From Streptomyces sp. NRRL B-3428 (GTDB lineage: Bacteria > Actinomycetota > Actinomycetes > Streptomycetales > Streptomycetaceae), in the NCBI GenBank assembly GCA_000721375.1, contig JOGW01000014.1, forward strand, positions 124,001 through 188,000: DNA of 64,000 nt, written 5' to 3'. Position 1 is the first letter of the stretch. Every line of letters starts with the position of its first letter. This document shows positions 56,380 to 64,000 of this stretch, piece after piece. The position numbers and the translations under genes are program-made. The notes beneath the pieces were generated by a model, which was given only the letters and a program-made list of their open reading frames with translations, made no database searches and was not told the origin of the DNA.

Positions 56380-57294
56380 CTAGATCGTGAGGCCCCGCAC
56401 CAGCAGATCCATCAGCGCGCACACGAACAGCGCGATCCCGATGAACCCGTTGACCGTGAAGAACGCCCGGTTCAGCCGGGACAGGTCCTTCGGCGTGACG
56501 ATCGAGTGCTCGTACGCGAAGGCCGCCGCCACGATCATCAGGCCCAGCCAGAAGAAGAACCCGGCGTCGGTGGCGTAGGCGTACCAGACGAGGAGCGCCG
56601 TCGTGACGACATGCGCACCGCGCGCTCCGTACAGCGCGGCCGCGATCCCGAAGCGCGCCGGCACCGATTTCACGCCCTCGGCGCGGTCCGCCGCCACGTC
56701 CTGGCAGCCGAAGATCAGGTCGAAGCCGCCGATCCAGACGCCGACCGCGAGCCCGAGGATGACCGCGTCCCAGGACCACTCACCGGTGATCGCGAGCCAG
56801 GCGCCGATCGGCCCTATGGCCTGGGCGATGCCGAGGATCGCGTGCGGGAAGTTCGTGAAGCGTTTGCCGTACGGGTAGACGACCATCGGCACGACGGCGA
56901 TCGGGGCGAGCGCCAGGCACAGCGGGTTGAGCAGGGCCGCCGAGCCAAGGAAGATCACGAGCGCGACGAGCGCGCCGGTCCACGCGGACTTCACGGACAC
57001 CGCGCCGGTGACGAGCTCACGCCCGGCCGTGCGCGGGTTACGGGCGTCGATCTCGCGGTCGATGATCCGGTTCGCGGCCATCGCGAAGGTGCGCAGACCC
57101 ACCATGCAGACGGTGACCAGGAGCAGCCGCCCCCAGTGGATGTTCTTGTCGAGCTGGAACATCGCGGTCAGCGCGGCGATGTACGCGAAGGGCAGCGCGA
57201 ACACCGAGTGCTCGATCATGACCAGGCGCAGAAACGCCTTCACCCTGCCGCCGGAGGGAGTCGGGCCCACGACCTCGTCTGCGGTCGTCATCAT
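56380..57294 (-). CDS. mqnP: UbiA-family prenyltransferase of futalosine menaquinone synthesis
   Basis: 304 aa, eight to nine membrane helices. The first Asp-rich motif is modified (NRIIDREIDARNPRTAGR, near residue 75) and the second is DVAADRAEGVKSVPARFG (near 200), both typical of UbiA prenyltransferases that attach a polyprenyl tail to an aromatic acid; in the futalosine pathway this is the 1,4-dihydroxy-6-naphthoate prenylation by MqnP. ATG at 57294 (or the next ATG at 57291) overlaps the 155-aa gene by 4 bp, which in turn overlaps ubiD by 4 bp, so three genes form one coupled unit. Confidence 0.92.
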   Translation of the reverse strand: MMTTADEVVGPTPSGGRVKAFLRLVMIEHSVFALPFAYIAALTAMFQLDKNIHWGRLLLVTVCMVGLRTFAMAANRIIDREIDARNPRTAGRELVTGAVSVKSAWTGALVALVIFLGSAALLNPLCLALAPIAVVPMVVYPYGKRFTNFPHAILGIAQAIGPIGAWLAITGEWSWDAVILGLAVGVWIGGFDLIFGCQDVAADRAEGVKSVPARFGIAAALYGARGAHVVTTALLVWYAYATDAGFFFWLGLMIVAAAFAYEHSIVTPKDLSRLNRAFFTVNGFIGIALFVCALMDLLVRGLTI

Positions 57295-57758
57295 GCGAGG
57301 TTCTCCAGAAACGCGTCGAGGTCGGCGAGAAGTCCCGCGGCAGGCAGCGGGCCGGTCACGACGGCGAGCGGGGTCGGTTCGTCGCCGGGCGGGGTGATGT
57401 ACGCGGTGAAGGACCAGGTGCCGGCGTCCTCACGGGCGCCTTCGAGACGCAGGGCGGAACCGCCGTCGACGGTGAACTTCTCGCTGCCCGCGGCCAGTTC
57501 GGCCCGCAGTGTCTCGGCGAAGAACGCGGGTTCCGCGTCCCGCACGCCGGGCAGTTCGAAGCCGTCGCCCTCGCCGTCCTGCTCCCACAGCACGGCCCAG
57601 GTCCCCGAGGTCGCCGCGAGCTCCTCAGGTGTGACGCCCGCCTGAGCGGCGGCCTGCCACACCTCCGGGTCGGCCGGGTCGATCTCGGGCCGCACCAGTG
57701 CGACGTAGTCGCTCTCGCCGAGGAAGAGGGCCGGTCCGCCCATCGCAACGGGACTCAC
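57291..57758 (-). CDS. Uncharacterised protein coupled between ubiD and mqnP
   Basis: 155 aa, acidic (many Asp/Glu), no membrane helix, signal or cysteines. Start region GPALFLGESDYVALVRPEIDP, then TSGTWAVLWEQDGEGDGFELPG and GTWSFTAYITPPGDEP suggest a small alpha/beta domain. I do not recognise a family. GTG at 57758 overlaps the ubiD TGA by 4 bp and the stop overlaps the mqnP ATG by 4 bp, so it is translated in line with two menaquinone enzymes. A role in the same step (chaperone, regulator or substrate transfer) is only an inference. Confidence 0.8.
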   Translation of the reverse strand: MSPVAMGGPALFLGESDYVALVRPEIDPADPEVWQAAAQAGVTPEELAATSGTWAVLWEQDGEGDGFELPGVRDAEPAFFAETLRAELAAGSEKFTVDGGSALRLEGAREDAGTWSFTAYITPPGDEPTPLAVVTGPLPAAGLLADLDAFLENLA

Positions 57759-59206
57759 AGGCCGTACTCCTTCCAGCGGCGGTCGACCATCGCCGCCGTC
57801 GTGGGGTCGGACTCGACCATGTTCGGCCAGCCGCCGTCCCTCGTGTACCCCTCTTCGGGCAGCTTCTTCGTGGCGTCGATGCCCGCCTTGCCACCCCAGA
57901 ACTGCTGGTAGGAAGCGTGGTCGAGATGGTCGACCGGGCCCTCGGTGATCATCAGGTCCCGTGCGTAGTCCGTGTTGCCGAGCGCGCGCCAGGCGACCTC
58001 GTGCAGATCGTGCACATCGCAGTCGGCGTCGACCACGACGATCAGCTTCGTCAGGGACATCATGTGCGCGCCCCAGATCGCGGACATCACCTTCTGCGCG
58101 TGCTTCGGGTACTTCTTGTCGATCGAGACGATCGCGCAGTTGTGGAAGCCGCCCGACTCGGGCAGGTGGTAGTCCACGATGTCCGGCACGATGATCTTGA
58201 GGAGGGGGAGGAAGAAGCGCTCCGTGGCGCGCCCCAGCGGCCCGTCCTCGGTCGGCGGCCGGCCGACGACGATCGACTGGAGGAGCGGCCTGCGCCGCAT
58301 CGTCACGCAGTCGATCTTCAGCGCGGGGAACGGCTCCTGCGGCGTGTAGAACCCGGTGTGGTCACCGAAGGGACCCTCGGGCAGCGTCTCGCCCGGCTCC
58401 AGCCAGCCCTCGATGACGACCTCGGCGTTGGCCGGGACCTGGAGCGGCACCGTCTTGCAGTCGACCATCTCGACGCGCTTGCCCTGGATGAACCCGGCGA
58501 GCAGGTACTCGTCCATGTCACCGGGCAGCGGGGCGGTCGACGCGTATGTGACGGCGGGCGGGCAGCCGAAGGCGATCGCGACCGGCAGCTTCTCGCCGCG
58601 CTTGGCCGCCACCTGGTAGTGGTTGCGGCTGTCCTTGTGGATCTGCCAGTGCATCCCGATGGTGCGCTTGTCGTGGCGCTGCAGCCGGTAGAGACCGAGA
58701 TTGCGGACGCCCGTCTCCGGGTGCTTGGTGTGCGTGAGCCCCAGGTTGAAGAAGGACCCGCCGTCCTCCGGCCACGTGAAGAGGGCCGGGAGCTGGTCCA
58801 GGTCCACGTCGTCTCCGGTCAGGACGACCTCGTGCACCGGAGCGTCCTTGACCTTCTTCGGCGGTACGTGGGTCATCGCACCGAGCTTGCCGAAGGCCTC
58901 GCGGATCCCGACGAACCCCTGGGGCAGCTCGGGCTTGAGCAGCCCGCCGATCTTGTCGCTGATCTCGCCGTACGACTTGAGGCCCAGCGCCTTGAGCAGG
59001 CGGCGGTCCGTTCCGTACACGTTCATCGCGAGCGGCATGGACGAGCCGCGCACGTTCTCGAAGAGAAGCGCGGGGCCACCCGCCTTGTTGACCCGGTCGA
59101 CGATCTCACCGACCTCCAGGTACGGGTCGACTTCGGCCTTGATGCGCTTCAGGTCGCCCTCGCGCTCCAGGGCACGGAGCAGGGAGCGAAGATCGTCATA
59201 AGCCAT
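57755..59206 (-). CDS. ubiD: UbiD-family decarboxylase (menaquinone biosynthesis)
   Basis: 483 aa, prenylated-FMN-dependent decarboxylase. MAYDDLRSLLRALEREGDLKRI is the UbiD start, and NLGLYRLQRHDKRTIGMHWQ, PGDMDEYLLAGFIQG, PEGPFGDHTGFYTP and TEGPVDHLDHAS are diagnostic blocks. In the futalosine pathway it removes the carboxylate after prenylation, using the UbiX cofactor. Start ATG at 59206. Its stop is overlapped by the unknown 155-aa gene that leads into mqnP. Confidence 0.95.
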   Translation of the reverse strand: MAYDDLRSLLRALEREGDLKRIKAEVDPYLEVGEIVDRVNKAGGPALLFENVRGSSMPLAMNVYGTDRRLLKALGLKSYGEISDKIGGLLKPELPQGFVGIREAFGKLGAMTHVPPKKVKDAPVHEVVLTGDDVDLDQLPALFTWPEDGGSFFNLGLTHTKHPETGVRNLGLYRLQRHDKRTIGMHWQIHKDSRNHYQVAAKRGEKLPVAIAFGCPPAVTYASTAPLPGDMDEYLLAGFIQGKRVEMVDCKTVPLQVPANAEVVIEGWLEPGETLPEGPFGDHTGFYTPQEPFPALKIDCVTMRRRPLLQSIVVGRPPTEDGPLGRATERFFLPLLKIIVPDIVDYHLPESGGFHNCAIVSIDKKYPKHAQKVMSAIWGAHMMSLTKLIVVVDADCDVHDLHEVAWRALGNTDYARDLMITEGPVDHLDHASYQQFWGGKAGIDATKKLPEEGYTRDGGWPNMVESDPTTAAMVDRRWKEYGL

Positions 59207-59297
59207 ACGTCCCAGTATCCGGCACCCGCTACCCTGGCCCCGTCACCGGGGGCGGCACAGACCGTCCCCGCCGTCGCCTCATGGGGGAACGCACACC

Positions 59298-59699
59298 ATG
59301 CTCCGGGTCCTGATGATCCTGATCCCGCTCGCGCTGACGATCTTCGCGTTCATCGACTGTCTGAACACCCCCGAGGACGAGGCCAAGCATCTGCCGAAGA
59401 TCGCCTGGGTGTTCATCATCCTGCTGTTCTGGATCGTCGGACCGATCGTCTGGCTCGCGGCGGGCAAGCAGCGCACGCCTCCGCAGGGCGGCCGCACGCC
59501 GTCGGAGTGGCACCGCAACCACCGCACCACGTGGGTGGCGCCGGACGACAACCCCGAGTTCCTGAAGTCCATCAAGGACGAGAACAAGAAGGACGAGTCC
59601 GTACTCAAGGACTGGGAGGCGGACCTGCGCCGCCGCGAGGAGGAGCTGAAGAAGCGCGAGGGCGGCGAGAGCGGCCCTGAGGACCAGCCCGGCAAGTAG
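59298..59699 (+). CDS. PLDc_N domain small membrane protein
   Basis: 133 aa. N-terminal PLD nuclease N-terminal-type domain (residues 1-60): two hydrophobic helices LIPLALTIFAFIDCL and IAWVFIILLFWIVGPIVWL with a conserved intervening motif. After a Gly/Pro-rich linker, a charged coiled coil (WEADLRRREEELKKREG) forms the C-terminus, suggesting multimers or protein contact on the cytosolic side. ATG at 59298. Common beside ubiD in Streptomyces; function unknown. Confidence 0.86.
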   Translation: MLRVLMILIPLALTIFAFIDCLNTPEDEAKHLPKIAWVFIILLFWIVGPIVWLAAGKQRTPPQGGRTPSEWHRNHRTTWVAPDDNPEFLKSIKDENKKDESVLKDWEADLRRREEELKKREGGESGPEDQPGK

Positions 59700-59703
59700 G
59701 CCG

Positions 59704-60669
59704 CTAGCCGACGCTGATCGCGTCCAGCTTCGCCCGCAGATACGTGTGCGAGTCCACGGGCTCGTACGCGATACGCCCGGTGGGCGCGGGCAGCGACTCC
59801 ACTCGCGTACCCGGGTCGCACTCGTAGAAGTAGACCAGCGACATCAGCTCTTCGTGCGGTACGTCGGCGGGTGGCGGCAGCACGCGATGGCGACCCGAGC
59901 GCCAGCGGTCGCCGGTCCAACGGGCCATGAGATCCCCGATGTTGACGGTGAGCGCGGCCGGATCGTAGGGCGCGTCCTGCCAGCCGCCCTCGTCCGTGAA
60001 GACCTGGAGCCCGCCTTTGCCGTCCTGCCGGTCGAGCACGGTCACCGTCCCGAAGTCCGTATGCGGGCCGATCCTGAACTGGCCCTCCTGCGGCTCCCCG
60101 ACGACATCCCGGGCCGGATACCAGTTGATGTTGAAGCCCCAGGTGGGGTGTCCGGTGTGCCGCGTGAAGAAGTCGTCCGGCTCGCCGAGCGCGGCCCCGA
60201 GCAGCTCCAGGAGCCGGTCGGAGAGGGTCCGCATCTGCCGTAGATACGACTCCACCAGGCCCTGCAGGGAGGGGACTTCGGCGGGCCAGGTGTTCGGCTT
60301 GAACCACTCGGCGTCGACCGTCGCGTCACCCGTCGGCTCCTCGGCCGCGAAGGACAGCGACTCCTTGAGGTCGGGCGGGGTCTCGGTGCCCTCCGCGTAG
60401 CCGTTGGCCTCGGCGCCGGGGCCCAGCCAGCCGCGCTCACCGACCTTCACGGCGTACGCGGCCTTCGCCTCGTCCGGCAGGCGGAAGAACTCACGGGCCG
60501 CGGTCCTGATCCGGGTGCGGGCCTGTGGATCGACGCCGTGCCCGGTCACCAGGAGGAAGCCGGCGTTCTGCAGGGCCTGGTCGACGGTGGCGGCGAGTCC
60601 GGCGCGTGCGGCGGGGTCGCCCGCGAGCCAGGGGCGCAGATCGAGGGTGGGGATCGGTGTCGTCGTCAC
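59704..60669 (-). CDS. 2-oxoglutarate/Fe(II) oxygenase of the isopenicillin-N-synthase family
   Basis: 321 aa. N-terminal DIOX_N-like part, then the 2OG-Fe(II) core with HTDFGTVTVLDRQDGKGGLQVF (iron His-x-Asp, near 205) and the distal RSGRHRVLPPP (second His, and Arg contacting 2OG, near 260). Conserved double-stranded beta-helix. Streptomyces members are mostly of unknown substrate. GTG at 60669. Convergent with the PLDc_N gene and 18 bp downstream of the SRPBCC gene. Confidence 0.9.
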   Translation of the reverse strand: MTTTPIPTLDLRPWLAGDPAARAGLAATVDQALQNAGFLLVTGHGVDPQARTRIRTAAREFFRLPDEAKAAYAVKVGERGWLGPGAEANGYAEGTETPPDLKESLSFAAEEPTGDATVDAEWFKPNTWPAEVPSLQGLVESYLRQMRTLSDRLLELLGAALGEPDDFFTRHTGHPTWGFNINWYPARDVVGEPQEGQFRIGPHTDFGTVTVLDRQDGKGGLQVFTDEGGWQDAPYDPAALTVNIGDLMARWTGDRWRSGRHRVLPPPADVPHEELMSLVYFYECDPGTRVESLPAPTGRIAYEPVDSHTYLRAKLDAISVG

Positions 60670-60687
60670 GGCAACAAGACTGCCCGC

Positions 60688-61194
60688 TCAGCCCTTCGCG
60701 TACGACTCCCTGAGCTCGCTCCACCGCTCCAGGCTCCACGTCGACCAGTCCTTCGGATGGCCGTCGAGCGCGTCCACGAGGAACTCGAAGTGGTTGTGCC
60801 AGCCCGCGAGGCAGTCCAGGCGCAGGGAGTCGTCGCCCTCGAACTCGTTCGTGAAGCGGACGGTCGTGGACGGGGTGTCCGGGCCCATGTGCTCGAGGTG
60901 GAAGCGGCAGCGGCCGTGCAGGTCGATGGTGTACTCGACGATCCGCTCCACGTCCCAGGCCGTGATGTGTCCGGCGTGCACGCCGTCCTGCTCGTTGTTC
61001 AGCCACCGCAGCGTGACCGCGCCGCCGAGCCTCGGTTCGAGGACATCGGCGGCGGCGAGCCAGCCCGGCAGCTCGTCGGCCCCGACCAGAGCGGTCCAGA
61101 CGCGCTCCACGGAGTGCGGAAGGTGCAGCACGAAGTGCAGCGTCCGCGTGGTCCCCTCGGTCGTACTGGTGCCATGTTCGATCAACTCGGTCAT
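60688..61194 (-). CDS. SRPBCC/AHSA1-like domain protein
   Basis: 168 aa. AHSA1-type pattern: LHFVLHLPHSVERVWTALVGADELPGWLAAADV, then the strand-rich core (GGAVTLRWLN) and HLEHMGPDTPSTTVRFTNEFEGDDS. Often called activator-of-Hsp90-like, but function is normally unproven. ATG at 61194. It is followed closely by the 2OG-oxygenase gene in the same direction. Confidence 0.85.
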   Translation of the reverse strand: MTELIEHGTSTTEGTTRTLHFVLHLPHSVERVWTALVGADELPGWLAAADVLEPRLGGAVTLRWLNNEQDGVHAGHITAWDVERIVEYTIDLHGRCRFHLEHMGPDTPSTTVRFTNEFEGDDSLRLDCLAGWHNHFEFLVDALDGHPKDWSTWSLERWSELRESYAKG

Positions 61195-61237
61195 GACACC
61201 AGCGTCCCGCCGATCGGGGCCGGGCGCAGCCCTGGCG

Positions 61238-62305
61238 CTACTCCCCCGCGAACTCGCCGGCGTCCTCCTTCACCGGGTGGTCCTTGTCCGCACCCGGCGC
61301 GTGCGCCTCGGGCGCCGAGTCCACCACCGAGCGCTCAAGCACCGCGGTGTTCGCGGTCACCGTGCCCGCGGGCGTAGTGGCGCACTTCATCTCCTTGCCG
61401 TTCTTGTCCGTGGCGGTGCCGCCCTCGCTGTCACGGGTCAGAACCCCGCGCTCGCCCAGGTACTCGTAGGTCTTCGCGTCGAAGATCCACTCGTTACGGC
61501 CGCCGCCCTGCTCGTCGACCCGGCCCACGGCGATCCCCTTGCGCCCGATCGCGTCGGTCGCGTTCGGCACCAGCTCCACACCGGGGATCTTCGCGGCCGC
61601 CCGGTAGAGCGCCGCCGCCACCTTCGGCGGGACCAGGGACTCACGCACCAGGTCACCGACGAGGACGAAGGTGTTCTGGTCCTCGCTCTTGCCGCCCTCG
61701 CTCGCCTTGTGCAGCCAGTCGAGCATCTTGGCGGGGTCGGTCGGCAGGGACTCCAGGTGCCGGTAGTAGGTGTTCGACGCGATGCCCGGCGTAGGCACCC
61801 CGGTGGTCTCGGCCGGACCGCCGTCCGTACGGATCACCCCGCTGCGGCCGCCGTCCACGGAGATCCACGCCTCGCGCGTCTTCACCGGCCCCAGCTTCAG
61901 CGCATCGCAGATCATGCTCTCGCCGTAGGCCGCCTTCGTCTTCACGTAGGCGTACTGGTCGTCGCGGATCTCGAGCGCGTCCTGCTGCGACGCCACGGTC
62001 GCGACCCGGTCGAGCAGCTGGGCCGCGGTCTGCGGAGCACCCTGCGGCTGCGGACCACCCGCCTCGGTGCCCCCCTTCGCGCCACCGTCGTCGCCGCCCA
62101 TCAGCGCCACACCGCCGACGACCGCGAGAGCGAGCGCTCCGGCCAGTACCGGACCGGCGAACGCGGGACGCAGCCACTTCTTCCGTACGGGCGCCGGCTC
62201 GGGACGGGCCGCTGCCTGCTGGATCTCGTTCAACAGGTGCTCCTTGAGGAGTTGGTGGCGGCCCGCCGGAAGGTCCCTCTCGGGGAGGGACGGGAAGTCG
62301 TTCAT
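61238..62305 (-). CDS. CU044_5270-family membrane protein, coupled to a sigma factor (putative anti-sigma)
   Basis: 355 aa. N-terminal cytoplasmic segment (residues ~1-45, LPERDLPAGRHQLLKEHLLNEIQQ), one membrane helix (VLAGALALAVVGGVALM, ~53-70), then a ~280-aa extracytoplasmic domain. That domain resembles the CU044_5270 family: GAQLLD-like repeats, TYEYLGERG and so on. ATG at 62305 overlaps the sigma-factor TGA by 4 bp, the classical sigma/anti-sigma layout. The open frame to 62704 re-reads the sigma gene. Confidence 0.87.
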   Translation of the reverse strand: MNDFPSLPERDLPAGRHQLLKEHLLNEIQQAAARPEPAPVRKKWLRPAFAGPVLAGALALAVVGGVALMGGDDGGAKGGTEAGGPQPQGAPQTAAQLLDRVATVASQQDALEIRDDQYAYVKTKAAYGESMICDALKLGPVKTREAWISVDGGRSGVIRTDGGPAETTGVPTPGIASNTYYRHLESLPTDPAKMLDWLHKASEGGKSEDQNTFVLVGDLVRESLVPPKVAAALYRAAAKIPGVELVPNATDAIGRKGIAVGRVDEQGGGRNEWIFDAKTYEYLGERGVLTRDSEGGTATDKNGKEMKCATTPAGTVTANTAVLERSVVDSAPEAHAPGADKDHPVKEDAGEFAGE

Positions 62306-62910
62306 CGGTTCCCCTCCTGGATGGCCTCGACCGCGGAGATGCGGCCTACTCCTCTTACCTGTCCGCGCATTTGCGTGGGTTCCAAAGCTTTCGCGAGTTT
62401 TGTACGGGCCCGGGAGAGCCGCGACCGTACGGTGCCGACCGGTATCCCGAGGGCCTTGGCGGCGGAGGCGTAGTCCAGCTCGCCCCACACGCACAGCGAG
62501 AGCACCTCGCGCTCGGCCCGGCGCAGCCCGGCGACGGCGGCTCGTACGGCATGGAGGCTGGCCCGGTCGTCGAGGCGGCCCGCGATGTCCTCGGCGAAAT
62601 CCGCGACGGGCTCGGGCGGAGGCAGCCGCTCGACCGCGGCCGTGTGCCGACGGGCGGCGCGGCGGGTGTTGCGGGCGACGTTCGTCGCGATGCCGAGCAG
62701 CCATGGGCGCAGCGAGCCGCCGTCCTCGTCCACCCGTTCCCGCAGCCGCCAGGCCTCCAGGAAGGTCAGCGAGACGATGTCGTCCGCGGTCGACCAGTCA
62801 CCGGTCAGCCGGTAGCCGTGGTTGTAGACGGCACGGGCGTACGCATCGAAGAGCCGCCCGAAGGCGGCGGCGTCCCCCGCTCTGATGGAAGCGCGCAGAT
62901 TCGTGTCCAC
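62302..62910 (-). CDS. ECF-type RNA polymerase sigma factor
   Basis: 202 aa. Region 2 (LFDAYARAVYNHGYRLTGDWSTADDIVSLTFLEAWRLR) and region 4 (AAVAGLRRAEREVLSLCVWGELDYASAAKALGIPVGTVRSRLSRARTKL) are intact; the short linker is typical of ECF factors. GTG at 62910 has GGGGGAG immediately upstream; a GTG at 62928 lacks any ribosome-binding site and is disfavoured. Its stop overlaps the start of the membrane partner. Promoter target not deduced. Confidence 0.92.
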   Translation of the reverse strand: MDTNLRASIRAGDAAAFGRLFDAYARAVYNHGYRLTGDWSTADDIVSLTFLEAWRLRERVDEDGGSLRPWLLGIATNVARNTRRAARRHTAAVERLPPPEPVADFAEDIAGRLDDRASLHAVRAAVAGLRRAEREVLSLCVWGELDYASAAKALGIPVGTVRSRLSRARTKLAKALEPTQMRGQVRGVGRISAVEAIQEGNR

Positions 62911-62932
62911 ACTCCTCCCCCTGTCCACAGCA

Positions 62933-62975
62933 CGACGGCCGGTTCCCGCAAGAGACTCGCGGAAACCGGCCGTCG
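62933..62975 (-). terminator. Terminator of ccsB
   Basis: CGACGGCCGGTT (62933-62944) pairs with AACCGGCCGTCG (62964-62975), with an inner CCGC/GCGG (62946-62949/62959-62962). It begins 14 bp past the ccsB stop and just before the sigma gene. Confidence 0.8.
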
Positions 62976-62988
62976 GAGAAAGAGCTGA

Positions 62989-64000
62989 TCAGACCCCGGC
63001 GTACGAGTGCTTGCCGGAGATGAAGATGTTGACCCCGTAGTAGTTCCACAGGAAGCAGGCGAACGCGAAGAGCGCCAGGTAGGCGGCCTTGCGGCCCTTC
63101 CAGCCCGCGGTCGCGCGTGCGTGCAGGTAGCAGGCGTACGCCATCCACGTCACGAAGGAGAAGACCTCCTTGGGGTCCCAGCCCCAGTAGCGGCCCCAGG
63201 CGTCGCCGGCCCAGATCGCGCCAGCGATGATCGTGAACGTCCACAGCGGGAAGATCGCTGCGTTGATGCGGTACGAGAACTTGTCGAGCGAGGCCGCCGA
63301 GGGCAGCCGCTCAAGGACCGAGCTCGCGAACGTGCCGGGCTTGCCGCCCTTGGCCAGCTTGTTCTCGTAACTGTCCCGGAAGAGGTAGAGCGCCGTGCCG
63401 ACGGCGCCCAGGTAGAAGACCGCGCCGCAGAAGATGGCGGTGGAGACGTGGATCCACAGCCAGTACGAGTCGAGGGCCGGGACCAGCTGGTCGCTCGCCG
63501 TGTACAGCCACTTGGTCGCGATGCCCAGGTCCAGCAGGACCGTGGTGACCAGGATCAGGCCCATCCAGCGGACGTTCTTGCCGAGCGCGAGCAGCACCAG
63601 GTACGCGGTGACGGCCACCGCGGAGAAGGTGATCGAGAACTCGTACATGTTGCCCCACGGCGCCCGCATCACGGACAGCGCGCGGGAGACCACACCGGCG
63701 ACGTGGACGAGGGCGGCGAGGACGGTCAGCGAGACCGCGATACGGCCGTACATGTCGCCCTGCTCGGTGCCGCCGTGCGCGCCCGGTCCGTCGGGCACGT
63801 CACGCGTGCCGGTGGCGGAACGGGTCACGACCTTCGGGCGGTCCAGGACCGTGGTGCCGCCGGCCTTGCGGACCTGCACCTTCGGCGCCTGCGCCGCTGC
63901 GCTCTGGGTGAGCGCGGCGGCCGTACGCCCTACCTTGCTGCGGCTGCCGAAGACCCACTCGGCGATATGGGCGAGAAAGGCCAGGGTGTAGACGGCCATC
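62989..64000 (-). CDS. ccsB: Cytochrome c biogenesis protein CcsB (5' end cut off by the window edge)
   Basis: Heme-handling membrane protein of the system II (ResB/CcsA) cytochrome c maturation pathway. The visible 337 codons include several membrane helices, the heme-binding WWD region (WAGDAWGRYWGWDPKEVFSFVTW, near the second half) and conserved histidines in the helices. The N-terminus MAVYTLAFLAHIAEWVFG at 63999 is probably internal, as homologues begin earlier, beyond base 64000. It serves the same respiratory chain as nuo and the menaquinone genes. Confidence 0.93.
   Translation of the reverse strand, partial: MAVYTLAFLAHIAEWVFGSRSKVGRTAAALTQSAAAQAPKVQVRKAGGTTVLDRPKVVTRSATGTRDVPDGPGAHGGTEQGDMYGRIAVSLTVLAALVHVAGVVSRALSVMRAPWGNMYEFSITFSAVAVTAYLVLLALGKNVRWMGLILVTTVLLDLGIATKWLYTASDQLVPALDSYWLWIHVSTAIFCGAVFYLGAVGTALYLFRDSYENKLAKGGKPGTFASSVLERLPSAASLDKFSYRINAAIFPLWTFTIIAGAIWAGDAWGRYWGWDPKEVFSFVTWMAYACYLHARATAGWKGRKAAYLALFAFACFLWNYYGVNIFISGKHSYAGV

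Overview
The window reads as chromosomal core sequence from a Streptomyces or very close relative. It is strongly G+C-rich, so most reading frames stay open. Many genes start with GTG. The respiratory genes and the futalosine-type menaquinone genes are arranged as in Streptomyces. I see no tRNA, rRNA, CRISPR array, insertion sequence, integrase or phage gene.

Layout. At 1-1403 is the 5' part of recQ (minus strand). At 1607-17491 is a complete 14-gene nuoA-N operon for proton-pumping NADH dehydrogenase, read leftwards with coupled (overlapping or nearly touching) junctions. A 726-bp intergenic region (17492-18217) holds a strong Rex-type operator, a Crp-type site and other palindromes, followed by a secreted NlpC/P60 hydrolase. 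From 19 to 27 kb are small secreted, LRR and DUF genes, a geranylgeranyl-reductase-family flavoprotein, a PASTA protein, a large zinc-ribbon membrane protein and a glutaminase. From 27 to 34 kb are menG, a short catalytic-core-less amidohydrolase-like protein, mqnC, a Ser/Thr kinase, an esterase, mqnA and a cold-shock gene with a structured leader. From 34 to 49 kb are a DsbA-like protein, a trypsin-like protease, an acyl-CoA synthetase divergent from an AraC regulator, a secretory lipase, a TAP-like protease, a MaoC protein, a TetR regulator, a DUF5993-DsbB pair, an APH-fold protein and a dicarboxylate symporter. From 49 to 59 kb are mqnE, an Lrp/AsnC regulator, ubiX, a rhomboid protease, a deoxynucleoside kinase, an SDR/MmyB-type regulator pair, mqnP, an unknown coupled gene and ubiD. 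From 59 to 64 kb are a PLDc_N protein, a 2OG-Fe(II) oxygenase, an SRPBCC protein, a sigma factor with a coupled membrane partner, and a truncated ccsB.

How it fits together. The region is largely an aerobic-respiration island. MqnA, MqnE, MqnC, MqnP, UbiD, UbiX and MenG make menaquinone; MqnB and MqnD are not in the window. The reductase at 21.3-22.6 kb may saturate the isoprenoid tail, Nuo feeds electrons to the quinone, and CcsB serves cytochrome c maturation. A Rex-type site in front of nuoA suggests control by NADH/NAD+ balance. Starts were chosen by ribosome-binding site, overlap with the upstream gene and homologous N-terminus. All functions come from motif recognition by eye; no database search was run.
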